This document shows positions 8,828 through 15,894 of a stretch of 56,714 nt of DNA, piece after piece. Within the stretch, counting starts at the first letter, position 1. The number at the start of each line of letters is the position of its first letter. The translations under genes and the position numbers were made by a program. Below the pieces are notes generated by a model. The model was not told where the DNA came from and ran no database searches. It saw nothing but the letters and a program-made list of their open reading frames with translations. The DNA comes from Prevotella sp. UBA2746. GTDB taxonomy: Bacteria; Bacteroidota; Bacteroidia; Bacteroidales; Bacteroidaceae. The stretch is taken from assembly GCA_002353555.1 (NCBI GenBank), contig DEJO01000010.1, forward strand, positions 13,312-70,025, in the 5' to 3' direction.

Positions 8828-9319
8828 TTATTTCCTTAATGTAATAACTTCACAATCCGTAAATTTATTGCCTTCAACGGTCAGTCGGACTAATGTTCGT
8901 TCTTTGTGCCATCCTTGCATGCCGGCAGCACCGGGGTTGATGTGCAGCAAGCCGAGGGCTTTGTCATATTTCACTTTCAAGATGTGTGAATGGCCGGCAA
9001 TAAAGAGTTGGGGAGGCGAGGCGTAGATGCGTGAGCGGATGCGGGCATCGTAATTGCCGGGGTAGCCTCCGATATGCGTCATCAGCACATCAACATCTTC
9101 ACATTTCCATCGCAACACTTCTGGGAACATGAGTCTGAGGTCATTACCATCGCAGTTGCCGCAGACCGCACGTAAGGGACGGAACTCCGCCAATCGGTCG
9201 GTAACTTCTGTTGAACCGATGTCTCCGGCATGCCATATCTCATCACAAGGTTCGAAATAGTGCAGGTATTTGTCGTCCCAATAACCGTGGGTGTCGCTGA
9301 TGATTCCAATCTTTTTCAT
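8828..9319 (-). CDS. YfcE/MJ0936-type metallophosphoesterase
   Basis: The 163-residue calcineurin-like phosphoesterase has all family metal-ligand motifs: ISDTHG at the N-terminus, WHAGDIG, VCGNCDG, a THIGG block and a C-terminal AGHSHILK. Members of this family are metal-dependent phosphodiesterases or phosphatases with broad in vitro activity and unclear cellular substrates. The start overlaps the stop of the cytidylate kinase-like gene by 4 bp, so the two are probably translated together. Confidence 0.88.
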   Translation of the reverse strand: MKKIGIISDTHGYWDDKYLHYFEPCDEIWHAGDIGSTEVTDRLAEFRPLRAVCGNCDGNDLRLMFPEVLRWKCEDVDVLMTHIGGYPGNYDARIRSRIYASPPQLFIAGHSHILKVKYDKALGLLHINPGAAGMQGWHKERTLVRLTVEGNKFTDCEVITLRK

Positions 9320-9963
9320 ATCCCAAACCTCTTGCGAATGAAGTCAGCGATGAATCGTTCCGTATCTTCCAATCCGAGCAAAGATGAATTGATGCAGAGG
9401 TCGTAGCTTTCTGCCGCCCCCCACTTCTTACCCGTATAGTAGTTGTAATAGGAGGCACGATGGCCTTCAGCCTGCAAAATGAAGTGCTTGGCTTCCTTCG
9501 GGGTGATGTCTCTTTTCGGAAAGATTCTGGTCCTGCGCTCACTGGTACTGATTCTCTCAATGCGATCATACATGGATGCCGTGATGAATATCTTCACGAC
9601 ATGAGGATTGTCGCGCAACACATAGTCGGCACAGCGCCCTACGAAGACGCAATTCCCTTCTTCGGCAGCTTTGCGGATGGCATCACTCTGGAACTGGAAC
9701 AGGCTGTCCTGCGATATGTTTGAACGGTACAGTCCGCCGCCGAAGTGTGTAGTCTGTACGCCGAACAGTGTTTTGAAGAATCCTTTCTGCTCGTCGTTTC
9801 TTTCAAACACTTTCTTGCTGAACCCGCTTTCCTTGGCAGCAAGGTTCAGCAACTCGCGGTCATAATACTTCGCATGAAAGTCGGTAGCAAGCATGCGTCC
9901 GATTTCATGACCGCCGGCACCCAGCTGGCGACCAATGCAGATGATGATATTCTTATTTTCCAT
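9316..9963 (-). CDS. Cytidylate kinase-like family protein
   Basis: The 215-residue P-loop protein belongs to the cytidylate-kinase-like family that is distinct from Cmk. The nucleotide-binding segment is unusual: IICIGRQLGAGGHEIGRMLA replaces the classic GxxGxGK loop, as in other members. YDRELLNLAA and the FVGRCADYVL block are also typical. A nucleoside monophosphate kinase role is inferred; the substrate is unknown. It overlaps the MATE gene upstream by 11 bp and the phosphodiesterase downstream by 4 bp, so the three form one tight unit. Confidence 0.78.
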   Translation of the reverse strand: MENKNIIICIGRQLGAGGHEIGRMLATDFHAKYYDRELLNLAAKESGFSKKVFERNDEQKGFFKTLFGVQTTHFGGGLYRSNISQDSLFQFQSDAIRKAAEEGNCVFVGRCADYVLRDNPHVVKIFITASMYDRIERISTSERRTRIFPKRDITPKEAKHFILQAEGHRASYYNYYTGKKWGAAESYDLCINSSLLGLEDTERFIADFIRKRFGI

Positions 9964-11305
9964 CGTTCTTGATTTTCTTCATATACCAGAATAGCAACGG
10001 CAGGGTCATTGCAAACGAGCAGAAATCGCTGATGCACATGGAGTACCATACACCGTCAAGACCGAGAAACAGCGGTAGCACGTAGGCTAACGGTATGAGC
10101 AGGATGAGCTGGCGTGACAGCGACAGGAAGATACTGATCTTTACTTTGCCGATACACTGGAAGAAATTGGTAATGACGGCCTGGGATGCTACGACGAAGA
10201 ACACCATCATGTTCAGTCGGATGCCGCGGGCAGCCATGCTGATCAGCGTGGCATCGGCAGTGAAGACGCGTGCAATTTGGCTTGGAAAGAGCATGGACAG
10301 ACACCAGCCCACCAACAGGATGCTTGTTGAGACACCTATTGTCTGCCACAGACAGCGGAACATGCGGTCATACTTCTCGGCTCCATAGTTGTAGCCCACG
10401 ATGGGTTGCATACCTTGGTTCATACCCATGACAAACATGAACAGAACCATCACCACGGAGTTGGCTATCGAGTAGGCACCAACAGCCATGTCGCCTCCGT
10501 ATCGGACGAATTGATTGTTCATGAAGATGACCACTACGCACGCCGTGGCATTCATCAAAAAGGGCGAGATGCCTATCGAGATGATGTTGCGTACCAGGTC
10601 TGCCTTTAGCTTATAGATGCCTTTCTTCAGGTGCAGTAATTCCTTTTGGTCTGAGAATACCCACATCTGCCAGCAGAGAGCCAGCGATTGCGAAGTGATG
10701 GTAGCCAACGCAGCCCCACGAATGCCCCACCTGAACCACCACACGAAGGCAATGACCAGCAGGATGTTACACCCTACGGTGAACAGTGTGGCATACATGG
10801 CATGGCGAGGCTTTCCTGCTGCCCTCAATACGGCATTCATGCCAAAGTACATGTGGGTAACCATGTTGCCCAGCAGGATGACCGTCATGAACTCCCGTGC
10901 ATAGGGCAGCGTGATGTCGCTGGCACCAAAGAACCGCAGGATGGGATTCAGGAAGATGAGGCATACCGCCATGAAAAGGAATCCGATGATAAGATTCAGC
11001 GTAACCGTATTGCCTAATAGATATTCGGCAGTCTTATAGTCGCGCTGTCCCAGTTTCACGGAAATACACGTTGACGCTCCCACGCCTACAGCCGCTCCAA
11101 AGGCTCCGCTGAGGTTCATGAAGGGGAACGTGATGCCCAAGCCTGCAATCGCCTCCGGTCCCACCATCTGTCCTATCATGGCGCGGTCGATGATGTTGTA
11201 TAGGCTTGAAGCTGTCATAGCCACGATAGCGGGCATGGCATATTGCGTCAGCAGCCGGCCTACCGGTTTCGTTCCTAATTCCAGTGTTGCTTGCTTGTTG
11301 TCCAT
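9953..11305 (-). CDS. MATE-family multidrug/Na+ efflux transporter
   Basis: The 450-residue integral membrane protein has about twelve hydrophobic segments in two similar halves, as in MATE exporters, which expel cationic compounds using ion gradients. Family motifs include YAMPAIVAMTASSLYNIID near the start, GLGITFPF, and GMNQGMQPIVGYNYGAEKYD at the start of the second half. The start at 11305 (MDNKQATLELG) is preferred; the ten upstream in-frame codons lie over the promoter. It appears to be the first gene of the leftward run that continues to base 1. Confidence 0.88.
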   Translation of the reverse strand: MDNKQATLELGTKPVGRLLTQYAMPAIVAMTASSLYNIIDRAMIGQMVGPEAIAGLGITFPFMNLSGAFGAAVGVGASTCISVKLGQRDYKTAEYLLGNTVTLNLIIGFLFMAVCLIFLNPILRFFGASDITLPYAREFMTVILLGNMVTHMYFGMNAVLRAAGKPRHAMYATLFTVGCNILLVIAFVWWFRWGIRGAALATITSQSLALCWQMWVFSDQKELLHLKKGIYKLKADLVRNIISIGISPFLMNATACVVVIFMNNQFVRYGGDMAVGAYSIANSVVMVLFMFVMGMNQGMQPIVGYNYGAEKYDRMFRCLWQTIGVSTSILLVGWCLSMLFPSQIARVFTADATLISMAARGIRLNMMVFFVVASQAVITNFFQCIGKVKISIFLSLSRQLILLIPLAYVLPLFLGLDGVWYSMCISDFCSFAMTLPLLFWYMKKIKNDGK

Positions 11306-11314
11306 AATCAGCTG

Positions 11315-11344
11315 CAAAGGTACGAAACAATTCACAATTCACAA
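11315..11344 (-). promoter_or_regulatory. Promoter for the MATE gene run, with -33 box inside a 7-bp repeat
   Basis: On the minus strand the -7 TACCTTTG (11322-11315) lies 10 bp before the MATE start, and a TTG (11344-11342) lies 19 bp upstream of it. That TTG belongs to the 7-bp repeat array at 11331-11358, so the repeat may supply the -33 element. The next gene (xseA) diverges from here with an almost identical -7 box. Confidence 0.5.
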
Positions 11345-11358
11345 TTCACAATTCACAA
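11331..11358. repeat. Four 7-bp tandem repeats (TTCACAA)
   Basis: TTCACAA occurs four times in tandem between the divergent MATE and xseA genes. It is the same 7-bp family (ATTSACA) found inside nspC at 21019-21081 and, as ATTGACA/ATTGATA, after the low-complexity gene at 35802-35845. Confidence 0.9.
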
Positions 11359-11367
11359 TTTATTTTG

Positions 11368-11375
11368 TACCTTTG
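11368..11375 (+). promoter_or_regulatory. -7 box for xseA, very close to the start codon
   Basis: TACCTTTG is followed directly by GCAG and then the ATG at 11380. No convincing -33 TTTG lies 19-21 bp upstream, where the repeat reads TTCACAA. If used, transcription would begin at or within a few bases of the start codon, giving a leaderless or near-leaderless mRNA. Confidence 0.45.
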
Positions 11376-11379
11376 CAGC

Positions 11380-12738
11380 ATGATGAAGACAATGACGCTC
11401 TATGAAGCCAATTCGCTCGTCAGAGAGAGCATCGAATTGACGCTTGACAGACACTATTGGGTGGAGGCAGAGCTCTCTGAGGTCAGGGAGAGCCGCGGCC
11501 ACTGCTACATGGAGCTTGTGCAGTATGACCGGTCGGACGTGTCCGACAAGTCCGACCAGTCATACAACCCTCACCGTCCAGCATTCCATGCCCAACGTTC
11601 CACTCCCATCGCCCGTGCTTCTGCCAAGTGCTGGGCTTCTGCCTGGGCGTTGATTCGTTCTCATTTCGAGCGTGTTACGGGTCAACGGCTCCATTCAGGC
11701 TTGAAGGTATTGCTGCAAGTCTATCCTCAGTTTCATGAAACTTTCGGCTTTTCGTGGATTGTCACCGACATCAACCCTGAGTTCACGATGGGCGACATGA
11801 TGCGCAAGCGGCAGGACATTATCCGGCAGTTGCAGGAAGAAGGAGTCTACGACCTGCAGAAAGAACTCGCCTTGCCACTCTTCGCCCAGCGCATAGCTGT
11901 CGTGTCGAGTGCTACGGCGGCAGGCTATGGTGACTTCTGTCATCAGCTGCGCGAAAACGAGTATGGCTTTACCTTCCGTACGGAACTCTTCTCAGCCGTC
12001 ATGCAGGGCGAACAGATAGAGCAGTCGCTGATAGCAGCCCTCGACAGCATCAACTGTCGTGCCGACGACTTCGACGTAGTCGTCATCATCCGGGGCGGTG
12101 GAGCCACCGCCGACCTCAGCGGTTTCGATACGTTGGCACTGGCTGAGAATGTAGCCAACTTCCCGTTGCCCATCATCACCGGCATCGGGCACGAGCGCGA
12201 CGAGTGTGTACTCGACATGATCTCCCACCTGCGGGTGAAGACACCGACGGCAGCGGCTGCCTTCCTCATCGCCCATCTCAAAGAGGTTAGCGACAGGCTG
12301 GCAGACGCCGAGCACGACATATATAATAAGGTGAACGAAAGACTTCGGTATGAACGCATGCGGATAGAACGGCTCTCGGCACTTATCCCTCAGCTACCCA
12401 GACAACTGGTAGAGGATGCCCGCCACCGGCTCTTGCTGACAGAAGGGAAACTGCGGGCGGCGGCAGAGGGCAGGATGAAAGACGACCGCTATCGGCTGCT
12501 CCTCATGGGCAACCGGCTGCACACGTTAGCCCGGCACTTGCTGGAGAAAGAACGGTTGCATCTGGAACACCTGCAGCTGCAACTGGACAGCCACAACCCG
12601 CAACTGCTCTTGAGCCGTGGCTATAGCATCACCCTCCACAACGGCAAGGCGGTGCGTGACCCCAGCCTGTTGCAGCGTGGCGACGAGATAGAAACACGTG
12701 TGGAGAAGGGTGTCGTGCGTTCGGTGGTCAGTGGTTAA
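11380..12738 (+). CDS. xseA: Exodeoxyribonuclease VII large subunit
   Basis: XseA is the catalytic subunit of ExoVII, which degrades single-stranded DNA in repair. The 452-residue protein has an N-terminal OB fold (TLYEANSLVRESIELTL to ARASAKCWA) and the nuclease core with VVIIRGGGATADLSGFD and GIGHERDECVLD, followed by a long helical region. Starts at 11380, 11383 or 11392 are possible; 11392 aligns best with the family start. Between GHCYMELVQ and STPIARASAK, where the family normally has only a few residues, there is an insert of about 25 residues. It begins DRSDVSDKSDQS and is encoded by a 9-bp repeat (11532-11567). xseB follows 17 bp downstream. Confidence 0.93.
   Translation: MMKTMTLYEANSLVRESIELTLDRHYWVEAELSEVRESRGHCYMELVQYDRSDVSDKSDQSYNPHRPAFHAQRSTPIARASAKCWASAWALIRSHFERVTGQRLHSGLKVLLQVYPQFHETFGFSWIVTDINPEFTMGDMMRKRQDIIRQLQEEGVYDLQKELALPLFAQRIAVVSSATAAGYGDFCHQLRENEYGFTFRTELFSAVMQGEQIEQSLIAALDSINCRADDFDVVVIIRGGGATADLSGFDTLALAENVANFPLPIITGIGHERDECVLDMISHLRVKTPTAAAAFLIAHLKEVSDRLADAEHDIYNKVNERLRYERMRIERLSALIPQLPRQLVEDARHRLLLTEGKLRAAAEGRMKDDRYRLLLMGNRLHTLARHLLEKERLHLEHLQLQLDSHNPQLLLSRGYSITLHNGKAVRDPSLLQRGDEIETRVEKGVVRSVVSG
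11532..11567. repeat. 9-bp tandem repeat (GTCCGACNN) inside xseA
   Basis: Four 9-bp units in phase (GTCGGACGT, GTCCGACAA, GTCCGACCA, GTCATACAA) lie inside the OB-fold coding part of xseA and encode the SDxSD-like insert. The same unit occurs in opposite orientation in the ygiQ upstream region (25864-25929). As a 9-mer it preserves reading frame at any copy number. Confidence 0.85.
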
Positions 12739-12755
12739 GAATAAACAAAAAAAAG

Positions 12756-12950
12756 ATGGAAAAAGAAATGAAATATGAGGCGGCGATGGCACAACTGGAA
12801 ACCATCGTCAGGAAAATGGAGAACAACGAGTATGATATAGACGAACTCGCTGTGCAACTGAAAGCTGCACAGCGACTTCTCAAACTCTGCAAGGACAAGC
12901 TGTCCAAGACTGAGGCGGAACTCTTACAGGCACAAGCCGAAGGTGAGTGA
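12756..12950 (+). CDS. xseB: Exodeoxyribonuclease VII small subunit
   Basis: The 64-residue protein is the small helical subunit that associates with XseA. It has the family pattern YEAAMAQLETIVRKMENNE followed by DELAVQLKAAQRLLKLCKDKL. It lies 17 bp after xseA. Its last 27 bp overlap the 3' end of the outer-membrane protein gene on the other strand. Confidence 0.93.
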   Translation: MEKEMKYEAAMAQLETIVRKMENNEYDIDELAVQLKAAQRLLKLCKDKLSKTEAELLQAQAEGE

Positions 12951-13739
12951 CTTGAACTGCGGTCCCTTGTCTTTCTTGAAGACGGTCATCGGCGAGAACT
13001 TGCAATAGATGCCCAGGGTCTTATAGTTAAACATCGCCATGAGGTCTATGGTGACGGGGCGGTATCCGATGTCCTTGATGCTCATCTGCTGTTCGGCATC
13101 ACCCATGTCGTACTCGCTGTTCAGCCGGCCTCTTAGGTTGAAGTTGACCACCGGACCGATTGCGAAGCTGCACTTGCTGTTGCGCCCTAACTTCTGGTGG
13201 AACAGCAGGGGCACGGCGAGACTGAAGATTTTGACGCGCGAGTGGCGGTGGGTGGCACCTGCCGGATAGTCTGTCAGGAAGGTCACGCCGTCACCATCCT
13301 TCACCAGCATCTTGTCGGTAGAGAGCCCGTAGTTCTTCCAGTCTGCCCACAGACCGATTGAGTAGGTCTGCAGAGCCTTTTCGGGCGTGTAGCCCCACCT
13401 GAAGCCTACATAGATCTCCCACGAGCGGAAGGTGGCAAAGCCGTAGCCGTCGGAGACGTTGAGGGGGGTGTTCACGCCGACGCCGAAGTCGAAGTACGGT
13501 TTCCATGCCCTGTATTTGTCGCAGCCGTCCTTGTGCATCTTGCATGTGTTGATCGGCACCTTCTTTTCTAATCGGAAGTTGGAGTCGCCTTTCTGTCCGA
13601 TGATCTGGATTTGCTGCGTCGTATCGCTGGTGACGATCACGACTTTCTCAGCATTCTCAATCCATGTCGTGTCGGCAGGTTCGTGCGCATAGGCGGTCAT
13701 CGTAGCAGCCAGTGCCGACATCATCAATAGCTTTTTCAT
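12924..13739 (-). CDS. Predicted outer-membrane beta-barrel protein
   Basis: The 271-residue protein starts with a signal peptide (MKKLLMMSALAATMTAYA) at 13739. The rest has alternating beta-strand patterns such as PYFDFGVGVNTPLN, WEIYVGFRWGY and YSIGLWADWKN, and ends with an aromatic/aliphatic strand (SLTFGLCL) as expected for an outer-membrane barrel. Ligand and function are unknown. The promoter lies within a tandemly duplicated 76-bp element. The 3' end overlaps xseB by 27 bp tail to tail. Confidence 0.7.
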   Translation of the reverse strand: MKKLLMMSALAATMTAYAHEPADTTWIENAEKVVIVTSDTTQQIQIIGQKGDSNFRLEKKVPINTCKMHKDGCDKYRAWKPYFDFGVGVNTPLNVSDGYGFATFRSWEIYVGFRWGYTPEKALQTYSIGLWADWKNYGLSTDKMLVKDGDGVTFLTDYPAGATHRHSRVKIFSLAVPLLFHQKLGRNSKCSFAIGPVVNFNLRGRLNSEYDMGDAEQQMSIKDIGYRPVTIDLMAMFNYKTLGIYCKFSPMTVFKKDKGPQFKSLTFGLCL

Positions 13740-13787
13740 CTTGTTCCTTTCTGATAAGTAATTGGTTGTTGGTCTCATTTTGATGTA

Positions 13788-13818
13788 CAAAGATACGGTT
13801 AAGCGAGGACAATGCAAA
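13788..13818 (-). promoter_or_regulatory. Promoter of the outer-membrane protein gene, inside a repeat unit
   Basis: On the minus strand TTTG (13818-13815), 19 bp and TATCTTTG (13795-13788) match the Bacteroidota consensus. Both boxes lie in the first 76-bp repeat unit. The second unit carries the same -33 but a TATCTTTA at the -7 position. Confidence 0.6.
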
Positions 13819-13938
13819 AGAAAAGCTCGCTTTTCTTTCATTGTCGAGCGAAAGTATCTTCTATAAAGATACGGTTAAGCGAGGACAATGCAAAAGAAAA
13901 GCTCGCTTTTCTTTCATTGTCGAGCGAAAGTGTCTTCA
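13790..13938. repeat. 76-bp tandem duplication with an internal long inverted repeat
   Basis: The sequence starting GATACGGTTAAGCGAGG at 13792 recurs at 13868, a period of 76 bp, with very few differences. Each unit contains a long near-perfect hairpin: GACAATG...AAAGAAAAGC on one arm and GCTTTTCTTT...CATTGTC on the other. Such hairpins look like a dispersed palindromic element. No gene is present in 13740-14074 apart from this element and two promoters. Confidence 0.88.
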
Positions 13939-13995
13939 CTGCTTGCCGTAATGTCAGGTCTTCTTTTCCGATTATTCGCATTTGTTTCATAAAAA

Positions 13996-14027
13996 TTTGC
14001 ATGTGCGCAAGTTTTTGATTACTTTTG
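13996..14027 (+). promoter_or_regulatory. Promoter for ilvE-trmN6
   Basis: TTTG (13996-13999), 20 bp, then TACTTTTG (14020-14027) is a full match to the Bacteroidota promoter pattern, 48 bp before the ilvE start. Confidence 0.7.
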
Positions 14028-14074
14028 TCGGCTGAAATCAAAAGCAGACAAAGCGCATAAAAACATAGACAATT

Positions 14075-15091
14075 ATGAAGAATTTAGATTGGGCTAACTT
14101 GTCGTTCGGTTATATGAAGACCGATTACAACGTCCGTTGCTACTATCGCGACGGAAAATGGGGCGAGATAGAGACTTGCTCCGACGAGTATCTGAAACTG
14201 CACATGGCGGCAACCTGCCTGCACTACGGTCAGGAAGCATTCGAAGGTCTGAAGGCTTACCGCTGTCCTGACGGTAAGGTGCGTATCTTCCGTGTCAAGG
14301 ACAACGCCGAGCGCCTGCAGAGCACCTGCCGAGGCATCATGATGCCGGAGGTTCCCACGGAGCTCTTCGAGGAGATGGTGAAGAAGGTGGTGCGCCTGAA
14401 CCAGGAGTATATCCCCACCTACGAGAGTGGTGCCACCCTTTACGTCCGTCCGTTGCTGATCGGTACGAGTGCCCAGGTGGGTGTTCATCCGTCAAAGGAG
14501 TATCTGTTCATGATTTTCGTTACGCCGGTAGGTCCCTACTTCAAGGGAGGCTTCAGCAGCAACCCCTACGTCATCGTCCGCGACTACGACCGTTCGGCTC
14601 CCCTCGGCACGGGTAAGTATAAGGTGGGTGGCAACTATGCCGCTTCGCTCTTTGCCAACAACCTCGCCCACGAGAAAGGCTATGCCTGCGAGTTCTATCT
14701 CGATGCCAAGGAGAAGAAATACATCGACGAGTGTGGTGCTGCCAACTTCTTCGGCATCAAGGACAACACCTACGTCACCCCGAAGTCGACGAGCATCCTG
14801 CCCAGTATCACCAACAAGAGCCTGATGCAGGTGGCTGAAGACCTCGGACTGAAGGTGGAGCGCCGTCCTATTCCGGAGGAAGAGCTGACCACCTTCGAGG
14901 AAGCCGGTGCCTGCGGAACGGCAGCCGTCATTTCTCCTATCAGCTATATCGACGACCTGAAGACCGGCAAGCGTTACGACTTCGGCGAGAAACCGGGTCC
15001 TGTCAGCAAGAAGCTCTTCGACACGCTCCGCGGCATCCAGTATGGAGAAATCGAAGACAAGCACGGTTGGACAACTGTTGTCATCGAATAA
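14075..15091 (+). CDS. ilvE: Branched-chain-amino-acid aminotransferase
   Basis: IlvE is a PLP fold-type IV enzyme that transfers amino groups between branched-chain 2-oxo acids and glutamate, the last step of Leu/Ile/Val synthesis. The 338-residue protein has QEAFEGLKAYR, the YVRPLLIG block and GTGKYKVGGNYAAS, where Lys183 is the expected PLP lysine. ECGAANFFGI is the cofactor phosphate-binding segment. Length is normal for the Bacteroidota enzyme. trmN6 begins 7 bp after the stop. Confidence 0.95.
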   Translation: MKNLDWANLSFGYMKTDYNVRCYYRDGKWGEIETCSDEYLKLHMAATCLHYGQEAFEGLKAYRCPDGKVRIFRVKDNAERLQSTCRGIMMPEVPTELFEEMVKKVVRLNQEYIPTYESGATLYVRPLLIGTSAQVGVHPSKEYLFMIFVTPVGPYFKGGFSSNPYVIVRDYDRSAPLGTGKYKVGGNYAASLFANNLAHEKGYACEFYLDAKEKKYIDECGAANFFGIKDNTYVTPKSTSILPSITNKSLMQVAEDLGLKVERRPIPEEELTTFEEAGACGTAAVISPISYIDDLKTGKRYDFGEKPGPVSKKLFDTLRGIQYGEIEDKHGWTTVVIE

Positions 15092-15098
15092 CAGGCTG

Positions 15099-15848
15099 AT
15101 GGACAGCATGAAACAATATGAACTTGCGAAACAGAAAGTAAGCGAAAGCGGCTTTCAGTTTCGCAAGTTTTTGATTCGGCAGGACCGTTGTGCCATGAAG
15201 GTAGGAACCGACGGTGTCTTGCTGGGAGCATGGGCGAGGGGAGGGAAGCGCATCCTCGACATCGGTACAGGTACCGGACTGGTCGCCCTCATGATGGCAC
15301 AGCGTTATCCTGATGCCCTTGTCGATGCCGTAGAGATAGACCCCGATGCTGCACGCCAAGCCCAGGAGAATATCTCTGCAAGTCCTTTCGCCGGACGCAT
15401 TGCGGTTTATCAGTCAGCCATTCAACAGTTTCCCCCTTCAGGGGGGATTGAGGGGGGCTACTCCATCGTTTGCAACCCTCCGTTCTTTGAGCGTTCCTTG
15501 AAGAATCCCGACCCTCAGCGGACGCTGGCACGCCACACCGACAGCCTTTCCTTCCGCGACCTCGTCAAATCAGCAGTCCGTCTTTTAGCTCCGACAGGAG
15601 AATTCAGTGTTGTGATACCCTTCAACATGCGGCAGCCGCTGATGGCAGAAGCCGTCATACAGGGATTGTTCCTTTCCCGTTGCTTTGCCGTCAAGACGGT
15701 TCCGCATAAGCCGGCAAAGCGTTATCTTTTGGCATTCAGAAAGGAGCGACCGGAAAGTGTTGAAGAACAAGAAGTGGTGATGATGCAGTCTGGTGAGCGC
15801 TCACCGTGGTATCAGGAGCTCACCCAGGATTTCTATCACCTCGCCTGA
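15099..15848 (+). CDS. trmN6: tRNA1(Val) adenine-37 N6-methyltransferase
   Basis: This SAM-dependent methyltransferase (E. coli YfiC/TrmN6) makes m6A37 in tRNA-Val. The 249-residue protein has CAMKVGTDGVLLGAW, the SAM loop LDIGTGTGLVALMMAQR and the catalytic CNPPFFERS. The reading frame is open back into ilvE, but 15099 is the first plausible start after the ilvE stop. Immediately before the catalytic strand an insert PPSGGIEGG is encoded by a G/C hairpin element (15432-15464) of which a near-identical copy follows another gene at 26307. The last codons run into a fragment of an unrelated secreted-protein sequence. The catalytic motif itself is intact. Confidence 0.9.
   Translation: MDSMKQYELAKQKVSESGFQFRKFLIRQDRCAMKVGTDGVLLGAWARGGKRILDIGTGTGLVALMMAQRYPDALVDAVEIDPDAARQAQENISASPFAGRIAVYQSAIQQFPPSGGIEGGYSIVCNPPFFERSLKNPDPQRTLARHTDSLSFRDLVKSAVRLLAPTGEFSVVIPFNMRQPLMAEAVIQGLFLSRCFAVKTVPHKPAKRYLLAFRKERPESVEEQEVVMMQSGERSPWYQELTQDFYHLA
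15432..15464. repeat. G/C hairpin element inside trmN6
   Basis: CCCCCTTCAGGGGGG followed by ATTGAGGGGGGCTACTCC lies in frame in trmN6. The copy at 26307-26339 differs at only a few positions, and a shorter relative lies at 51628-51650. The CCCCC/GGGGG arms form a short strong hairpin. Confidence 0.85.
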
Positions 15849-15894
15849 AGGTTATGGTGACTATTTTGCCTGGGGTGAGACGGAGCCATATTTT
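15838..15894 (+). pseudogene. Fragment of a Prevotella-type 'YGDYFAWGET' secreted-protein sequence
   Basis: In a frame different from trmN6, bases 15838-15894 read SITSPEGYGDYFAWGETEP. This matches a motif I recall from many Bacteroidota secreted/FISUMP-like proteins (usually preceded by WATxNVG). Nothing else of such a gene is present. The fragment overlaps the last codons of trmN6 and may supply its stop. It appears to be a relic or a dispersed sequence element. Confidence 0.5.

Noticed and set aside
269..11305. A complete dTDP-rhamnose or O-antigen cluster around rfbB
   Set aside because: Only rfbB, a WxcM-like isomerase and an acyltransferase are present; rfbA, rfbC, rfbD, aminotransferases and glycosyltransferases are absent.
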